64,000 bases of DNA from JAKIWV01 sp963773945 (lineage in GTDB: Archaea > Thermoplasmatota > Thermoplasmata > Lutacidiplasmatales > UBA184), in assembly GCA_963773945.1 (NCBI GenBank), contig CAVZDD010000004.1, forward strand, positions 62,001 through 126,000, read 5' to 3'. A program made the translations under genes and the position numbers. A model generated the notes under the pieces. It was not told where the DNA came from and searched no databases. It saw only the letters and a list, made by a program, of their open reading frames with translations. Positions 25,977-34,558 of the stretch are shown here, in pieces; within the stretch, counting starts at the first letter, position 1; each line of letters starts with the position of its first letter.

Positions 25977-26444
25977 ATGGTGTCGGTAAGCGCTCGCACG
26001 CACGCCGGGGACGGCCACACGGGCAAGGAAGCCTACACAGCCGAAGGGCGGGCGCTGTGCCCGGTGATGGCCGCAATCTCGATCATCGGAACCGAGTGGC
26101 GACTCGCAATCGCCCATCGACTGCTGGACGGCCCTCAGCGATTCAGCGAGCTCTTGCGTTCGAATTCCCGCCTCAACGCGAAGACCCTGAGTGCGACGCT
26201 GAAGTACCTCGAGAACGCCGGCGTCGTGCAACGCACGGTCGTCAGCACCCGGCCGTTCAGTGTCGTGTACTCGTTGACCGAAATGGGACTCGGCCTCGCT
26301 CCGGCCACGCGCGAGCTGCGCGCCTGGGGCGAGCGGTGGGTCCTGCCCCGCCTGAAGATCAAGGCGGCGAACGCGGCCGCGGCGTCGACCGTACCGGCGG
26401 TGGCCCCTGCGTTGGCGGCCCCCCCGGGCGGCCGTCGTCGCTAG
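25977..26444 (+). CDS. HxlR/MarR-like winged-helix transcriptional regulator
   Basis: A 155-residue regulator. After a 25-residue start comes CPVMAAISIIGTEWRLAIAH, the HxlR signature with a cysteine near the beginning of the first helix. The recognition region is RFSELLRSNSRLNAKTLSAT followed by the wing VVQRTVVSTRPFSVVYSLTE, and a C-terminal dimerisation helix follows. The conserved cysteine sits where HxlR-type redox or aldehyde sensors react. The C-terminal 20 residues are Ala/Pro-rich. It is divergent from the hypothetical protein at 25215-25799; its target is unknown. Confidence 0.85.
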   Translation: MVSVSARTHAGDGHTGKEAYTAEGRALCPVMAAISIIGTEWRLAIAHRLLDGPQRFSELLRSNSRLNAKTLSATLKYLENAGVVQRTVVSTRPFSVVYSLTEMGLGLAPATRELRAWGERWVLPRLKIKAANAAAASTVPAVAPALAAPPGGRRR

Positions 26445-26463
26445 CACGTAACACCCCTTCGGA

Positions 26464-26480
26464 GGCGGTGTTTCACCGCC
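26464..26480 (+). terminator. Hairpin after the HxlR gene
   Basis: GGCGGTG-TTT-CACCGCC is a perfect 7-bp stem with a three-base loop, 20 bases after the stop codon of the regulator. Flanking GGAG and CTCC could extend the stem. It is a plausible transcript end, although archaea often terminate on T-runs instead. Confidence 0.45.
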
Positions 26481-26907
26481 CCTCCCTCGGCGCCTCAAAT
26501 AGGCCGGACCCCGATGAGGCTCCTGCACACCACCCCGAGGGTCCCGCCCTACATCGCATAGGAGAGACGGCACCGCGTCTTTCGCGTGCGGGGGGACCTT
26601 CACCCAGTGTTTTTTCTGGCTCTCCCGTAGCGAGAGCACTTTTCGCCGTTCACCGGCGCCCAAACCGATGGCATCCCCTCGAGGGATTCCGGTCTGTTCG
26701 TCATGTACGGTCCCCGGCCACGCCCCCGCATTCACCCCGCCGCGTTTCTTCCGCACGAAACGTTGCTCCGTCGAATGCGCGTTGGCCCCGGCACCCGAGA
26801 TTTGAGCGCACTCTGGCGACCCCTTCGACCTGGAGGACCCTCTTCCCGGCTCGCCGTCGCCCGTCCCGCTCCAACCCTGCGTCGCTAGCCTCTGGTTCGA
26901 GGTCCTG
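26481..26907. other. No gene recognised
   Basis: About 430 bases in which neither strand shows a protein with recognisable sequence or good coding character. Short open frames exist on both strands but are Pro/Arg-rich artefacts of high G+C. A six-base T-run occurs at about 26620-26625. The stretch leads into the hairpin-rich segment that follows. Confidence 0.5.
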
Positions 26908-27061
26908 GGCGGACTCGACCGCCGGAGCTTGGGGAGCCGACCGGCTGCCGGGACCGGGCGCCGATCGGCTCCCCGTTCTGAGGAGATAGCGACTCAGCTC
27001 TTCCCGGTCTGCCTCGACCTGATTCGGCCGTCGAGGGGTGTGACAACGGTCCCGTTGTCAC
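26908..27061. ncRNA. Candidate structured RNA or regulatory element: four hairpins in tandem
   Basis: Within 154 bases there are four strong inverted repeats. They are GGCGG/CCGCC at 26908-26923, a perfect 10-bp stem GGGGAGCCGA/TCGGCTCCCC at 26931-26974, CCTCGAC/GTCGAGG at 27012-27036, and a perfect 10-bp stem GTGACAACGG/CCGTTGTCAC with a two-base loop at 27040-27061. No reading frame here is convincing. The array ends 125 bases before the ATG of the operon with the HerA-like ATPase, so it may be its 5' leader, a terminator cluster or an independent RNA. It does not match SRP RNA, RNase P RNA or 5S rRNA that I can recognise. Confidence 0.35.
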
Positions 27062-27186
27062 CGTGGACCCCCCGGAACGCCGTTCCCACCGTCTGACGGG
27101 GGCCCTCCGAGCCCGCGTCGCCGGACCCATCGTCTGCCTCCCTCTCCGGCGGGTCCGCCCGGCGGGGGGAGGTCCAGGTGTGCATC

Positions 27187-27540
27187 ATGGAACCCTCTGC
27201 GGTCCTCTCAACGGCATCGAGACAACCCGTTCCCGTCGAACCCCTTCGCTGGCTGGACGACGCCGCCGACCCGATCTCCCAAGATTTCGAGACCCATCCG
27301 CAGGTCGACTACATCGGCCGGGTCCGCGTGCCCATTGCGGGGCCGTACCGCCCTTGGGCCCGACTCTACCGGCTCCCGGACTTGCGCCTCGTTTGGACCG
27401 TGCGACTGTGGGACCGAACCCGGGCGGTCCGTCGGGTCACCTCCACTCCCGTCCTCTTGGAGTTCGCTCGGGTCAACCGCCTGCCGACGCTGGCGTCGCG
27501 GGTCCGCTCGCTCGACCTCCGGGGTCGGAGCGACGCGTGA
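27187..27540 (+). CDS. Small protein of unknown function upstream of the HerA-like ATPase
   Basis: The 117-residue product starts at ATG 27187. It has a predicted beta-rich centre (QVDYIGRVRVPIAGPYRPWA, LPDLRLVWTVRLWDRTR) and a basic C-terminal part. No known family or catalytic motif was recognised. Its TGA (27538-27540) overlaps the GTG start of the next gene by two bases, so both are translated from one mRNA with tight coupling. This suggests that it is a dedicated partner or adaptor of the ATPase. Confidence 0.65.
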   Translation: MEPSAVLSTASRQPVPVEPLRWLDDAADPISQDFETHPQVDYIGRVRVPIAGPYRPWARLYRLPDLRLVWTVRLWDRTRAVRRVTSTPVLLEFARVNRLPTLASRVRSLDLRGRSDA

Positions 27541-30203
27541 AGGCGACCCGGTCGCCCCCTCTCCCGGCGTATCGACTCGCGCCCGGCACCGGACCCCGCT
27601 GGCTCGAACCCTTCCTGGCCCGGATGGTCGAGCGCCTGCGAGCCGGCCGAGTGGGCGACGCCTTGCTCATCGAGCAATGGTGGGACGGCCACTCCGGCGA
27701 AGTCCGTCTGCTTCCGTTCTCCATCGACCTTGCGCTGGCGATGGAAACGCTCGGGGAAAGTATCCCGATCCGATGGTCTCCGCGCTTGAGGGACCACTCG
27801 AGTGAGCCGCCCCCCGGACTCGAGGAAGAATGGTTCCGAGTCGTCGGGTCCTCTCTTCGAGATTCCCGACCCGAGACTCCTAGGGTCGTCCCCCCCACGC
27901 GAGTCCCCGTCGACCGGAAGGAAAGTTCTCCGGGCGCAACGGCGTCGCCGGAAGCGGCGATGCTCCCCGCGAACCTTCTCCCGGTCGGTACGCCCTTCTG
28001 GGTAGCCCTGCAGACCCACTGGACGACGGGACCGGATGGCGAGGTGTGGGCCACGGTTCGGGGAAGGCTGGCCGCGGGCAATACCCCACAGCTCCGGGCC
28101 CTCGGGTCGGCGGTGGCTGTCCAGTTCCGCCGCTTCCGCTCGGGAACGTCCGACGCGCCGCTGGAGCTTCGCCGGATTCGATTCCCTCGACGATGGCGGC
28201 ACGTATGGGTCTCGGGGGCGCGTCCGTGGTGGGATGCGACGCGCTCGATTGCGCTCGGTCCGGATCTCGTGGCGGCGTCCGTCCCGTTTCCGATGGGACC
28301 CGATCCGGACGACGACCCGCGCCTCCGGCATGCGGTGGTGTTGGGAGCCTCGGGGTCTGGCAAGACGGCGGCGCTCGCCCAGCTCGCGCGGCAGGCGCTC
28401 GGGGAAGGGCGCTCGGTCGTTCTCTTCGATGTCCACGGCGACCTCGCCCCTCGGGTCAGCTCCGGGCTTCCCCCCGCCCTCCGGGAACGCCTGGTCGGCA
28501 TCGATGTGACCGGAACCCCCCGCGCCCTGCCGGGCCTTTCGGTCTTCGGTCCGGTACCCCGCGAGGACCAGGAGGCGCTCGTGGCGCATCTCGTAGCGGC
28601 CCTCAAGCGACTTTCCACCGAAAACGGAGAGACGTTCTGGGGATTCCGTCTCGAGCGGTTATTCGAGACCTTCCTGCACATCGTCCAGGCCCAAGGCGGG
28701 GACCTGGTCGACCTGTGGAGTTTGTTGACCGATCCCCGACGCCGCGACGCCGCTCGGCTCACGACCGATCGACCCGAGATCGCACGATTTCTCGAGGACC
28801 TCGATGGGATCGTGCGTCGTCAACCGGAGTTCCTCTGGCCGGCCGCCTCTCGCGTGGCCAAGGTCGTCGCCTCGCCGCTGCTCGCCGCCCTCCTCGCCCC
28901 GCAGGAGCGTTCCCTCGAAGTCGGGGAGCGGTTGCTCCACGGCGATTCCACGATCTGGCGCCTCCCGATCGGCGAGCTGGGTCCGGAGGGGGTAACCTTC
29001 GCGGTGACCCTGTTACTGACCCGGGTCTACCTCGAGGAAGTTCGTCGCGCCTCGCACGCGGGGCCGGCGCCCGAGCTCCGGGTTTTGTTCGTGCTCGACG
29101 AGGCCCACCTGTTCCCCGCTCGTCTTTTGAGTGAGATCGTCGCCGAGGGGCGAAAGTTCGGCCTAGGGCTGGTCCTCGCGACGCAGTACCCCACCCGACT
29201 CGCCCTCGAATTACGGGAGGCGCTCACCGGAGCGGCCGGCACCGTCTACCTGTTCCGGGTACCCTGGGCTTCGGCCGTGGCGACCGGCAGCTGGGCGGGT
29301 CTCGGTCCGGACACCGCGCAGAGGACCCTCCCCTTCCTTCCCCCCGGTTGGGCGGTGGTCAGCTCGACCGGCCCGAATGCCGACCGGCGCCTCGTCGCCA
29401 TGCCTCCGAGCCCGCCGGCGGATCTCCACGCCTGGCAATCCATCGTGCAGCGATCCGCCGACCTTTACGGGTCGCCGGTCCAGTACGGGGCCGGGGGAGA
29501 AACCGGCTCGGCCGATCAGTTGGAGGAAACCCTCCTCCTCGGATTGGTCGGTCTCGACGCCGAAGGGGGGGCCGCCACGCGCTCCCGATTGTTGCGCTGG
29601 GCCGACTTCGACGACCGCTTGGATCCGGTGCTCGCCGTGCAGGCCCTCGAGGGCCTTCACCGGCGCGGCTGGGTCTCCCGGAGCGGGGAGGCGCTCTTCC
29701 TCTCGCCGGCCGGTGCTGACCGCATCGGACTCAGCGCCCGGACCGGCGCCCGGCCGGAGAGTGTGGAACATCGCGCGTTGCTGGTGGCGGCCCTTCGCAT
29801 CTTCGCGCATCACCACGAACGGCTCGAGATCCTCCGTCAGGGTCGATTCGACACGCGGCTGCCCGACGGACGCGTCCCCCTGCTGCCTCCGCCCCACCGG
29901 CGCGGGAGTCCGGCGGAACTCGCGGACTCCCTGGACCGACGCCGAGCGGATTGGCTCTGGCGCTGCTTTGGGGGTCGGGATGTCCACGTAGAGGCGGAAG
30001 TTTCCGGCGCTACGCGTCGGGAACGGATCGAACGCGATTGGACGAAGGCCCGGGACGCTGGAGCCTTTCTCCTCGTGCTCGTCGGCGACGCCGGCCGCGC
30101 TCGGTCGGTGCGTCGGTACCTGCAGCGCCTCGACGTCCCGCGAACCCGGGCCGCGGTCTGGACGCTTCCATCCGCCCGCAACGTCTTACCGACTCGGGAC
30201 TGA
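27537..30203 (+). CDS. HerA/VirB4-like DNA-translocase ATPase with C-terminal winged-helix and nuclease-like regions
   Basis: An 888-residue protein. Residues 1-260 form a beta-rich N-terminal part of HAS-barrel or VirB4-N type. Walker A is VVLGASGSGKTAALAQLARQ at about 263-282, Walker B is VLFVLDEAHLFPARLL at about 515-530, and ATQYPTRL and TGAAGTVYLFRVP follow as sensor or arginine-finger regions. Residues of about 660-735 look like a winged helix (RSRLLRWADFDDRL with ALEGLHRRGWVSRSGEALFL). The last 120 residues contain RFDTRLPDGR, VHVEAEVSGATRRERIERDW and AGAFLLVLVGD, an order compatible with a PD-(D/E)xK-type fold. The start at GTG 27537 follows from the overlap with the upstream stop. 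The protein resembles pumps for DNA processing or conjugation; no partner nuclease NurA is nearby. Confidence 0.75.
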   Translation: MKATRSPPLPAYRLAPGTGPRWLEPFLARMVERLRAGRVGDALLIEQWWDGHSGEVRLLPFSIDLALAMETLGESIPIRWSPRLRDHSSEPPPGLEEEWFRVVGSSLRDSRPETPRVVPPTRVPVDRKESSPGATASPEAAMLPANLLPVGTPFWVALQTHWTTGPDGEVWATVRGRLAAGNTPQLRALGSAVAVQFRRFRSGTSDAPLELRRIRFPRRWRHVWVSGARPWWDATRSIALGPDLVAASVPFPMGPDPDDDPRLRHAVVLGASGSGKTAALAQLARQALGEGRSVVLFDVHGDLAPRVSSGLPPALRERLVGIDVTGTPRALPGLSVFGPVPREDQEALVAHLVAALKRLSTENGETFWGFRLERLFETFLHIVQAQGGDLVDLWSLLTDPRRRDAARLTTDRPEIARFLEDLDGIVRRQPEFLWPAASRVAKVVASPLLAALLAPQERSLEVGERLLHGDSTIWRLPIGELGPEGVTFAVTLLLTRVYLEEVRRASHAGPAPELRVLFVLDEAHLFPARLLSEIVAEGRKFGLGLVLATQYPTRLALELREALTGAAGTVYLFRVPWASAVATGSWAGLGPDTAQRTLPFLPPGWAVVSSTGPNADRRLVAMPPSPPADLHAWQSIVQRSADLYGSPVQYGAGGETGSADQLEETLLLGLVGLDAEGGAATRSRLLRWADFDDRLDPVLAVQALEGLHRRGWVSRSGEALFLSPAGADRIGLSARTGARPESVEHRALLVAALRIFAHHHERLEILRQGRFDTRLPDGRVPLLPPPHRRGSPAELADSLDRRRADWLWRCFGGRDVHVEAEVSGATRRERIERDWTKARDAGAFLLVLVGDAGRARSVRRYLQRLDVPRTRAAVWTLPSARNVLPTRD

Positions 30204-30220
30204 GAGGAATCCGACGAGGC

Positions 30221-30765
30221 ATGCGCGCATTCGTGGCCGTCGACCTTCCGCCCTTGCGGGAGCCCCTCCCCCCGGTCTCCGGCCGGAGGACCACCTCACA
30301 CTCCATTTCTTTGAGGACCTCTCGGTCGACCGGATTCCCACCGTGGTGGACGCCCTGCGCGAGACCGCCGCCTCTACGGGCCCCTTTGGGCTGGAGATCC
30401 GCGGGGTGGGGGCCTTCCCGAATCCCCAGCGACCTCGCGTGGTCTGGGCCGGCGTGGGGGACGGTTCGGAGACGCTCCAAGGGGTGGCGACGCGGCTGCG
30501 TCAGGGGCTCTCCTCCCGCGGGTTTCCCACGGAACTTCGACCGTTCGTGCCACACCTCACTCTCACCCGCATCCGGTCCCCCCGCGAGGCGAGCTGGGCG
30601 CACCGATTCCTCGCCGATCCGGACAACACGACGCGCGTCTGGACCCGGGCCACGGTCTCGGAGCTCCTGCTCCAAGAGAGCGATCTCCTCCCCACGGGGG
30701 CCCGCCATACGGTCCGGGAACGGGTGGCCCTGGGAGCAGGAGCGCGGCCCTCGGAGGGGTCCTAG
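30221..30765 (+). CDS. thpR: RNA 2',3'-cyclic phosphodiesterase (2H family, 2'-5' RNA ligase), frameshifted at 30268-30273
   Basis: MRAFVAVDLPPLREPLPP begins in one frame and the family sequence continues as LRPEDHLTLHFFEDL in the next. Adding one C to the run of six C at 30268-30273 joins them. The two catalytic HxT motifs of the 2H phosphoesterase superfamily are present: HLTLHFF (H-L-T) and PHLTLTRI (H-L-T). ThpR-type enzymes open 2',3'-cyclic phosphates and can join 2'-5' tRNA halves in vitro. Repaired length is about 181 residues, normal for the family. The gene follows the HerA-like ATPase by 17 bases and is probably cotranscribed. A consensus error in the homopolymer is likely. Confidence 0.85.
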
Positions 30766-30917
30766 ACTACCCCCGGGCGGTTCCCGGCCCCGGACAATTC
30801 CCCGAAAACGGTCCTCGCTCACCTCCGGTCGGGCTCCGGACGGATTAAGAGCCTCTCCCCCGCTCTAGGGAGGTCGCTCCTCCCGACTCCGGGTCTCCCG
30901 GAACGGCGAGCCGGACC

Positions 30918-33065
30918 ATGCGACACGTGACGAACCTCCGAACGACCGGCCCCACCGCTCCGGCGTTTCGGCTCGCGCTCGTCGTCGGTCTGGTCCTGCT
31001 CCTCGGGACCACCGCCCTTCGAACTCCCGTCGCCCTGCCCGTCCCGGGCTCGCCGTTGGTCCCGGCGATCAGCGGGCCGTGTCTCGGCCTTGGCGTCCCC
31101 ACGAAGGCCACAGGCACGCTCGCCCTCGTGGGCACGTCGACGCCGTTGCCGTCGATCACCGGCGTATCGGTTCGGGTCGATTACTTCTACACGGAGGAGA
31201 CCACGACGGGCGCCGACACGAACGAGAGCTGCGTGCCGACCAGCGCGTCCAGCCTCACGGGTTCCGGGGGGTCCATCGCCGTGCCCCTCCCCCTCCCCGT
31301 CAGCCGGTGCGTGTCGGGCGTTTGCGTCGATTATCTCGGCCCTTACGGACCACTCGGGTACGCGACGTCTGGCGCGCCGGCCGGATTCTTCGAGCAGGAC
31401 CCGACGAACGGCACGAACTCTGGCGCCATCCTGTGGGACGCGGACCTCTACACCGCGCAGATGAACCGGACCGGCTCACACGTCGTGAGCGTCAACGCCC
31501 TGGTGTCCGTATCGGCCTCGGCATGGAACGTCGTCGGGACCCCGGCGCCGGGCCCGCTCTCCTACACGTGGAACCTGACGGGACTCGACTGGTTTCCGTC
31601 CGGCCTCACGGCCCCGAACATCACGGTGCAGGGAAAGGACAGCACGTGGGTTGGATCGCTCAGCGTCACGGTCCAAGGCAGCTACGGGGGCACGACGGAA
31701 TCCGCGCGATCCCCCGTGCTCTCGCTCGACCCCCTAGCGACCACGGCCTCCTCGGCCACGACGTCGCCCAATCCACTGGACCCGGGGGTCCCGGTCACTT
31801 TCGTCGCGACCGGCAACGGCGCGGCGGGTTACCCCTACACGCTCACCGTGGACCCGGGCGCGGGGACCCTGCCGATGAGTGCTCCGTGTGAACCCACCCC
31901 GCTCGTGAACGGCACGGTGAATGTGACCTGCCAGGTGGAGGCGGCGTATCCCACCGCAGGGAACGTGACCCCGACGGGCTCGATCTCGAACGGCGACTCC
32001 TCCGCGTCCCTCTCCTTCCTCCCCATCGCCGTACATCCGGTCGAGCAGGTCTCGCTGACCGCGACGAAGTACGTCACCTATCCCAACCGGACCGTCGTGC
32101 TCACCGTGACCGTCACGAACGGGACCGGGAGCAGCCCCTACGGACCGGCCTGCCTCTCGGTGAACGCGGGATCGCCGCTGACCTGTCAACCCCCGAACGG
32201 CACTTCATGGGTCTTCAACGAAAGTTTTCCCACGCCGGACAATTACACCGTCCGGGCCTTCGTCGCCGACCGGTTCGGAGAGAACGTCTCGGCCGCTGCC
32301 GAGGTCGTGATCGTCCCCACTCTCACGGTTCGCGTAAACGGAAGCGCCTCGATCTCGGTCCCGGCGAACGAGACCCACGCCCTGGTGGCCGTCGTCGCCG
32401 GGGGCGCCCTGCCGATCCAGGCGGTGTGGAACAGTTCGGGAACGACCCGAATCGCGTGTCCGAACCTGATCGTCTCCGACGGGGCCGTTCCCTGCAACTT
32501 CTCGGTCTCCTCCCCGGTCCGCCTCAACGTGACCCTGACGCTCACGGATGCGCTCGGCAGCGTGGCCTCGGTGGTCTTCCGGGTCACCGTGACGGCGGCG
32601 TCGGTCCCCCCTAGCTCACGTGCCGCCGGCGCCCTCCCGACGGCGACCTGGGTCGCGCTCGGAGCCTTAGGGGCTGTCGTCGCCGCGGCGCTCCTGATCG
32701 CGCTGGTCGTGCGACGGCGCACCCGCCGCCGTCCCGGAGCCACGGTGGAGGAGACCGAACTCGAGCGAATGGCCCGGGGCCGGGACCATCTCCTCGCCCA
32801 CGCCGACCCCGTCACGCCCCGGCGACCCGACGAGCTCGTGGCGGACTGGACAGGGCCGCCGGTCGCGCCGGAGGAATGGGCCGAGTGGATCGCCGCGCTC
32901 GTCGCCGACGGCAGCCTGATCCCGATCCGGGGCTTCGACCACCGGCTGGCCTACCGCCGGTCCACCCCTCGGGCGGTGACCCCCACGATCCAGTTCGACC
33001 CCTCCGCGTTGGACGCGAAGGGACTCCCGACCGAGGAGGACGACGACGGTCAAGGCGGTGGGTGA
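30918..33065 (+). CDS. Secreted, membrane-anchored Ig/PKD-like repeat protein
   Basis: The 715-residue protein has an N-terminal signal segment (LALVVGLVLLLGTTALRTP, residues about 17-35). A long extracellular region follows, rich in Ser, Thr, Val and Asn with many NxT/S sites and repeated beta-sandwich-like units (for example SPNPLDPGVPVTFVATGNGA). A transmembrane helix lies at about 575-600 (WVALGALGAVVAAALLIALV), followed by a basic stop-transfer RRRTRRR and a 110-residue cytoplasmic tail (EEWAEWIAALVADGS). This topology suits an archaeal surface or cell-envelope protein with an intracellular domain that could signal. Its 3' end overlaps the convergent glyA gene by 16 bases. A GGATTAAGAG box is at about 30841-30850. 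Confidence 0.75.
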   Translation: MRHVTNLRTTGPTAPAFRLALVVGLVLLLGTTALRTPVALPVPGSPLVPAISGPCLGLGVPTKATGTLALVGTSTPLPSITGVSVRVDYFYTEETTTGADTNESCVPTSASSLTGSGGSIAVPLPLPVSRCVSGVCVDYLGPYGPLGYATSGAPAGFFEQDPTNGTNSGAILWDADLYTAQMNRTGSHVVSVNALVSVSASAWNVVGTPAPGPLSYTWNLTGLDWFPSGLTAPNITVQGKDSTWVGSLSVTVQGSYGGTTESARSPVLSLDPLATTASSATTSPNPLDPGVPVTFVATGNGAAGYPYTLTVDPGAGTLPMSAPCEPTPLVNGTVNVTCQVEAAYPTAGNVTPTGSISNGDSSASLSFLPIAVHPVEQVSLTATKYVTYPNRTVVLTVTVTNGTGSSPYGPACLSVNAGSPLTCQPPNGTSWVFNESFPTPDNYTVRAFVADRFGENVSAAAEVVIVPTLTVRVNGSASISVPANETHALVAVVAGGALPIQAVWNSSGTTRIACPNLIVSDGAVPCNFSVSSPVRLNVTLTLTDALGSVASVVFRVTVTAASVPPSSRAAGALPTATWVALGALGAVVAAALLIALVVRRRTRRRPGATVEETELERMARGRDHLLAHADPVTPRRPDELVADWTGPPVAPEEWAEWIAALVADGSLIPIRGFDHRLAYRRSTPRAVTPTIQFDPSALDAKGLPTEEDDDGQGGG

Positions 33066-34384
33066 CCGACGAGGTCGTAGTACCGATACGCCGCCTCACC
33101 GGCCCCGAAACAGAAGCGGAGTCCGGTGAAGCCGGACTTGAAGGCGGCGGCGTCGGCCGCCACCGACTCGGGCGCCTTGCCCCGGTGCAACAGGTCGTCC
33201 ATCAGCTCCGCGATCCGGACCATCTCCTTCTCGGTCATTCCGACCCGGGTCACTTCGGGCGTCCCCAGCCGGATCCCGCCGGGGTGCTTGGGGCTCGTAT
33301 CGCCCGGGAGGAGGTTCTTGTTGGTGATGAATCCCGCGTCCGCGAGTCGACGGGCGACCTCTTCGCCGCCGCCTTCGCGGCTCACCCGGACGGCGAGCGT
33401 GTGGGAGGCGGTGAAGCCGAGCTTCTCACCGAGCACGTCGAAGCCCCGGGCGTGGAGCGCGGCGCCCAGCGCCTTCGCGTTCGCGATCACTTGTCGGGCG
33501 TAAGCGCGGCCGAACGCCAGATGTTCGGCAAGGCTGACCGCGAGCGCCGCCATCGTGTGGAGGTGGTGGTTGCTTGTCACGCCGGGGAAGGCCGCCGACG
33601 TGAGGCGCTTCGTGACTTCCGCGTCGTCGGTGTTCCCGAGCAGGATCCCATGCTGCGGGCCGGGGAGCGTCTTGTGGGTCGACGCGGAGAGCACGACGCA
33701 TCCCTCGTGGAGCGGGTCCTGGAACTCCCCCCCTGCGATCAGCCCCAGCACGTGGGCGGCATCGTACCAGCCTCGGGCGCCGATGTCCTCGAGGGTGGAC
33801 GAGAGCTCCTGCACGGGCAGCGGGAAGAGGAACAGCGAGAGGCCGAAGAGGGCGAGCTTGGGTCGCACGGCGCGCAAGATCTCCTTCGTGCGCGGCACGT
33901 CGATCGTCATCCGCTCCGGGTCCCACGCGTAATAGACCGGTTTCACTCCCCGCAGGCCGAAAGCGCCGAACGAGGCGCTCGAGATGTGCGCTCCGTCGGC
34001 GAGCCGGCAGGTGCCGACGAGGTCCCCGGGCTCGGCCATCGCCTTGAGCACCGCCAGGTTCGCCACCGTGCCCGAGATTGGCCGCACGTCGGCGAAGGAG
34101 CATCGGAACAGCCGCTTCGCGAGGTCGAGGCAGAGCGTTTCCACCTCGTCAACCTGTTCGTTCCCCTCGTAGTAGCGTTCCCCGGGAAGCCCCTCGGCGT
34201 ACCGGGAATGAAAATCACTGATGAGCAGTTCCTTTGCGTACGGCGAGAGCAGGTTCTCGCTCGCGATGAGCGGAATGGCCCGCTCGAAGCGGGTCGAGTG
34301 CCGGCGCACGGCGTCCCGGACGCGCTCCACCGTCTGCGCCATCTCGCCCTCGACCGAGGGATCGTGGGTCGGCGGCTCCGGCAC
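33050..34384 (-). CDS. glyA: Serine hydroxymethyltransferase
   Basis: This PLP enzyme interconverts serine and glycine while charging a pterin C1 carrier (tetrahydrofolate or an archaeal pterin). The 444-residue sequence has the N-terminal IPLIASENLLSPYAKE and GLPGERYYEGNEQVDEVE segments that bind substrate and cofactor. The Schiff-base lysine lies in the conserved STHKTLPGPQHGILL (about residues 226-240), and the C-terminal GIRLGTPEVTRVGMTEKEM is present. ATG 34384 gives the usual start. It is flanked by convergent and divergent genes and so is probably monocistronic. Confidence 0.95.
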   Translation of the reverse strand: MPEPPTHDPSVEGEMAQTVERVRDAVRRHSTRFERAIPLIASENLLSPYAKELLISDFHSRYAEGLPGERYYEGNEQVDEVETLCLDLAKRLFRCSFADVRPISGTVANLAVLKAMAEPGDLVGTCRLADGAHISSASFGAFGLRGVKPVYYAWDPERMTIDVPRTKEILRAVRPKLALFGLSLFLFPLPVQELSSTLEDIGARGWYDAAHVLGLIAGGEFQDPLHEGCVVLSASTHKTLPGPQHGILLGNTDDAEVTKRLTSAAFPGVTSNHHLHTMAALAVSLAEHLAFGRAYARQVIANAKALGAALHARGFDVLGEKLGFTASHTLAVRVSREGGGEEVARRLADAGFITNKNLLPGDTSPKHPGGIRLGTPEVTRVGMTEKEMVRIAELMDDLLHRGKAPESVAADAAAFKSGFTGLRFCFGAGEAAYRYYDLVGHPPP

Positions 34385-34558
34385 TACCCCCCCACCCCCT
34401 TGCTTCCACTGGAGTCCCGGGAAGGCCTCGGCACGTCAAACCACCCGACGCGACGCGCGACCAGAACCCACCCCTGTGTCTCCAGACAAAGGATCCCTGC
34501 CCGAGGCCGTCCCACCATCCATTACCATATAATCCGGACGACCGCTGCCTCCCTCCCG

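Noticed and set aside
26703..26888. A 61-codon plus-strand frame after the HxlR gene
   Set aside because: It is Pro/Arg-rich with no promoter, ribosome binding site or recognisable sequence, like several random frames in this stretch.
27063..27536. An N-terminal extension of the HerA-like ATPase, since its frame is open from 27063
   Set aside because: The extension is low-complexity Pro/Arg sequence overlapping a better gene in another frame and the hairpin array; the GTG at 27537 with stop overlap is a more credible start.
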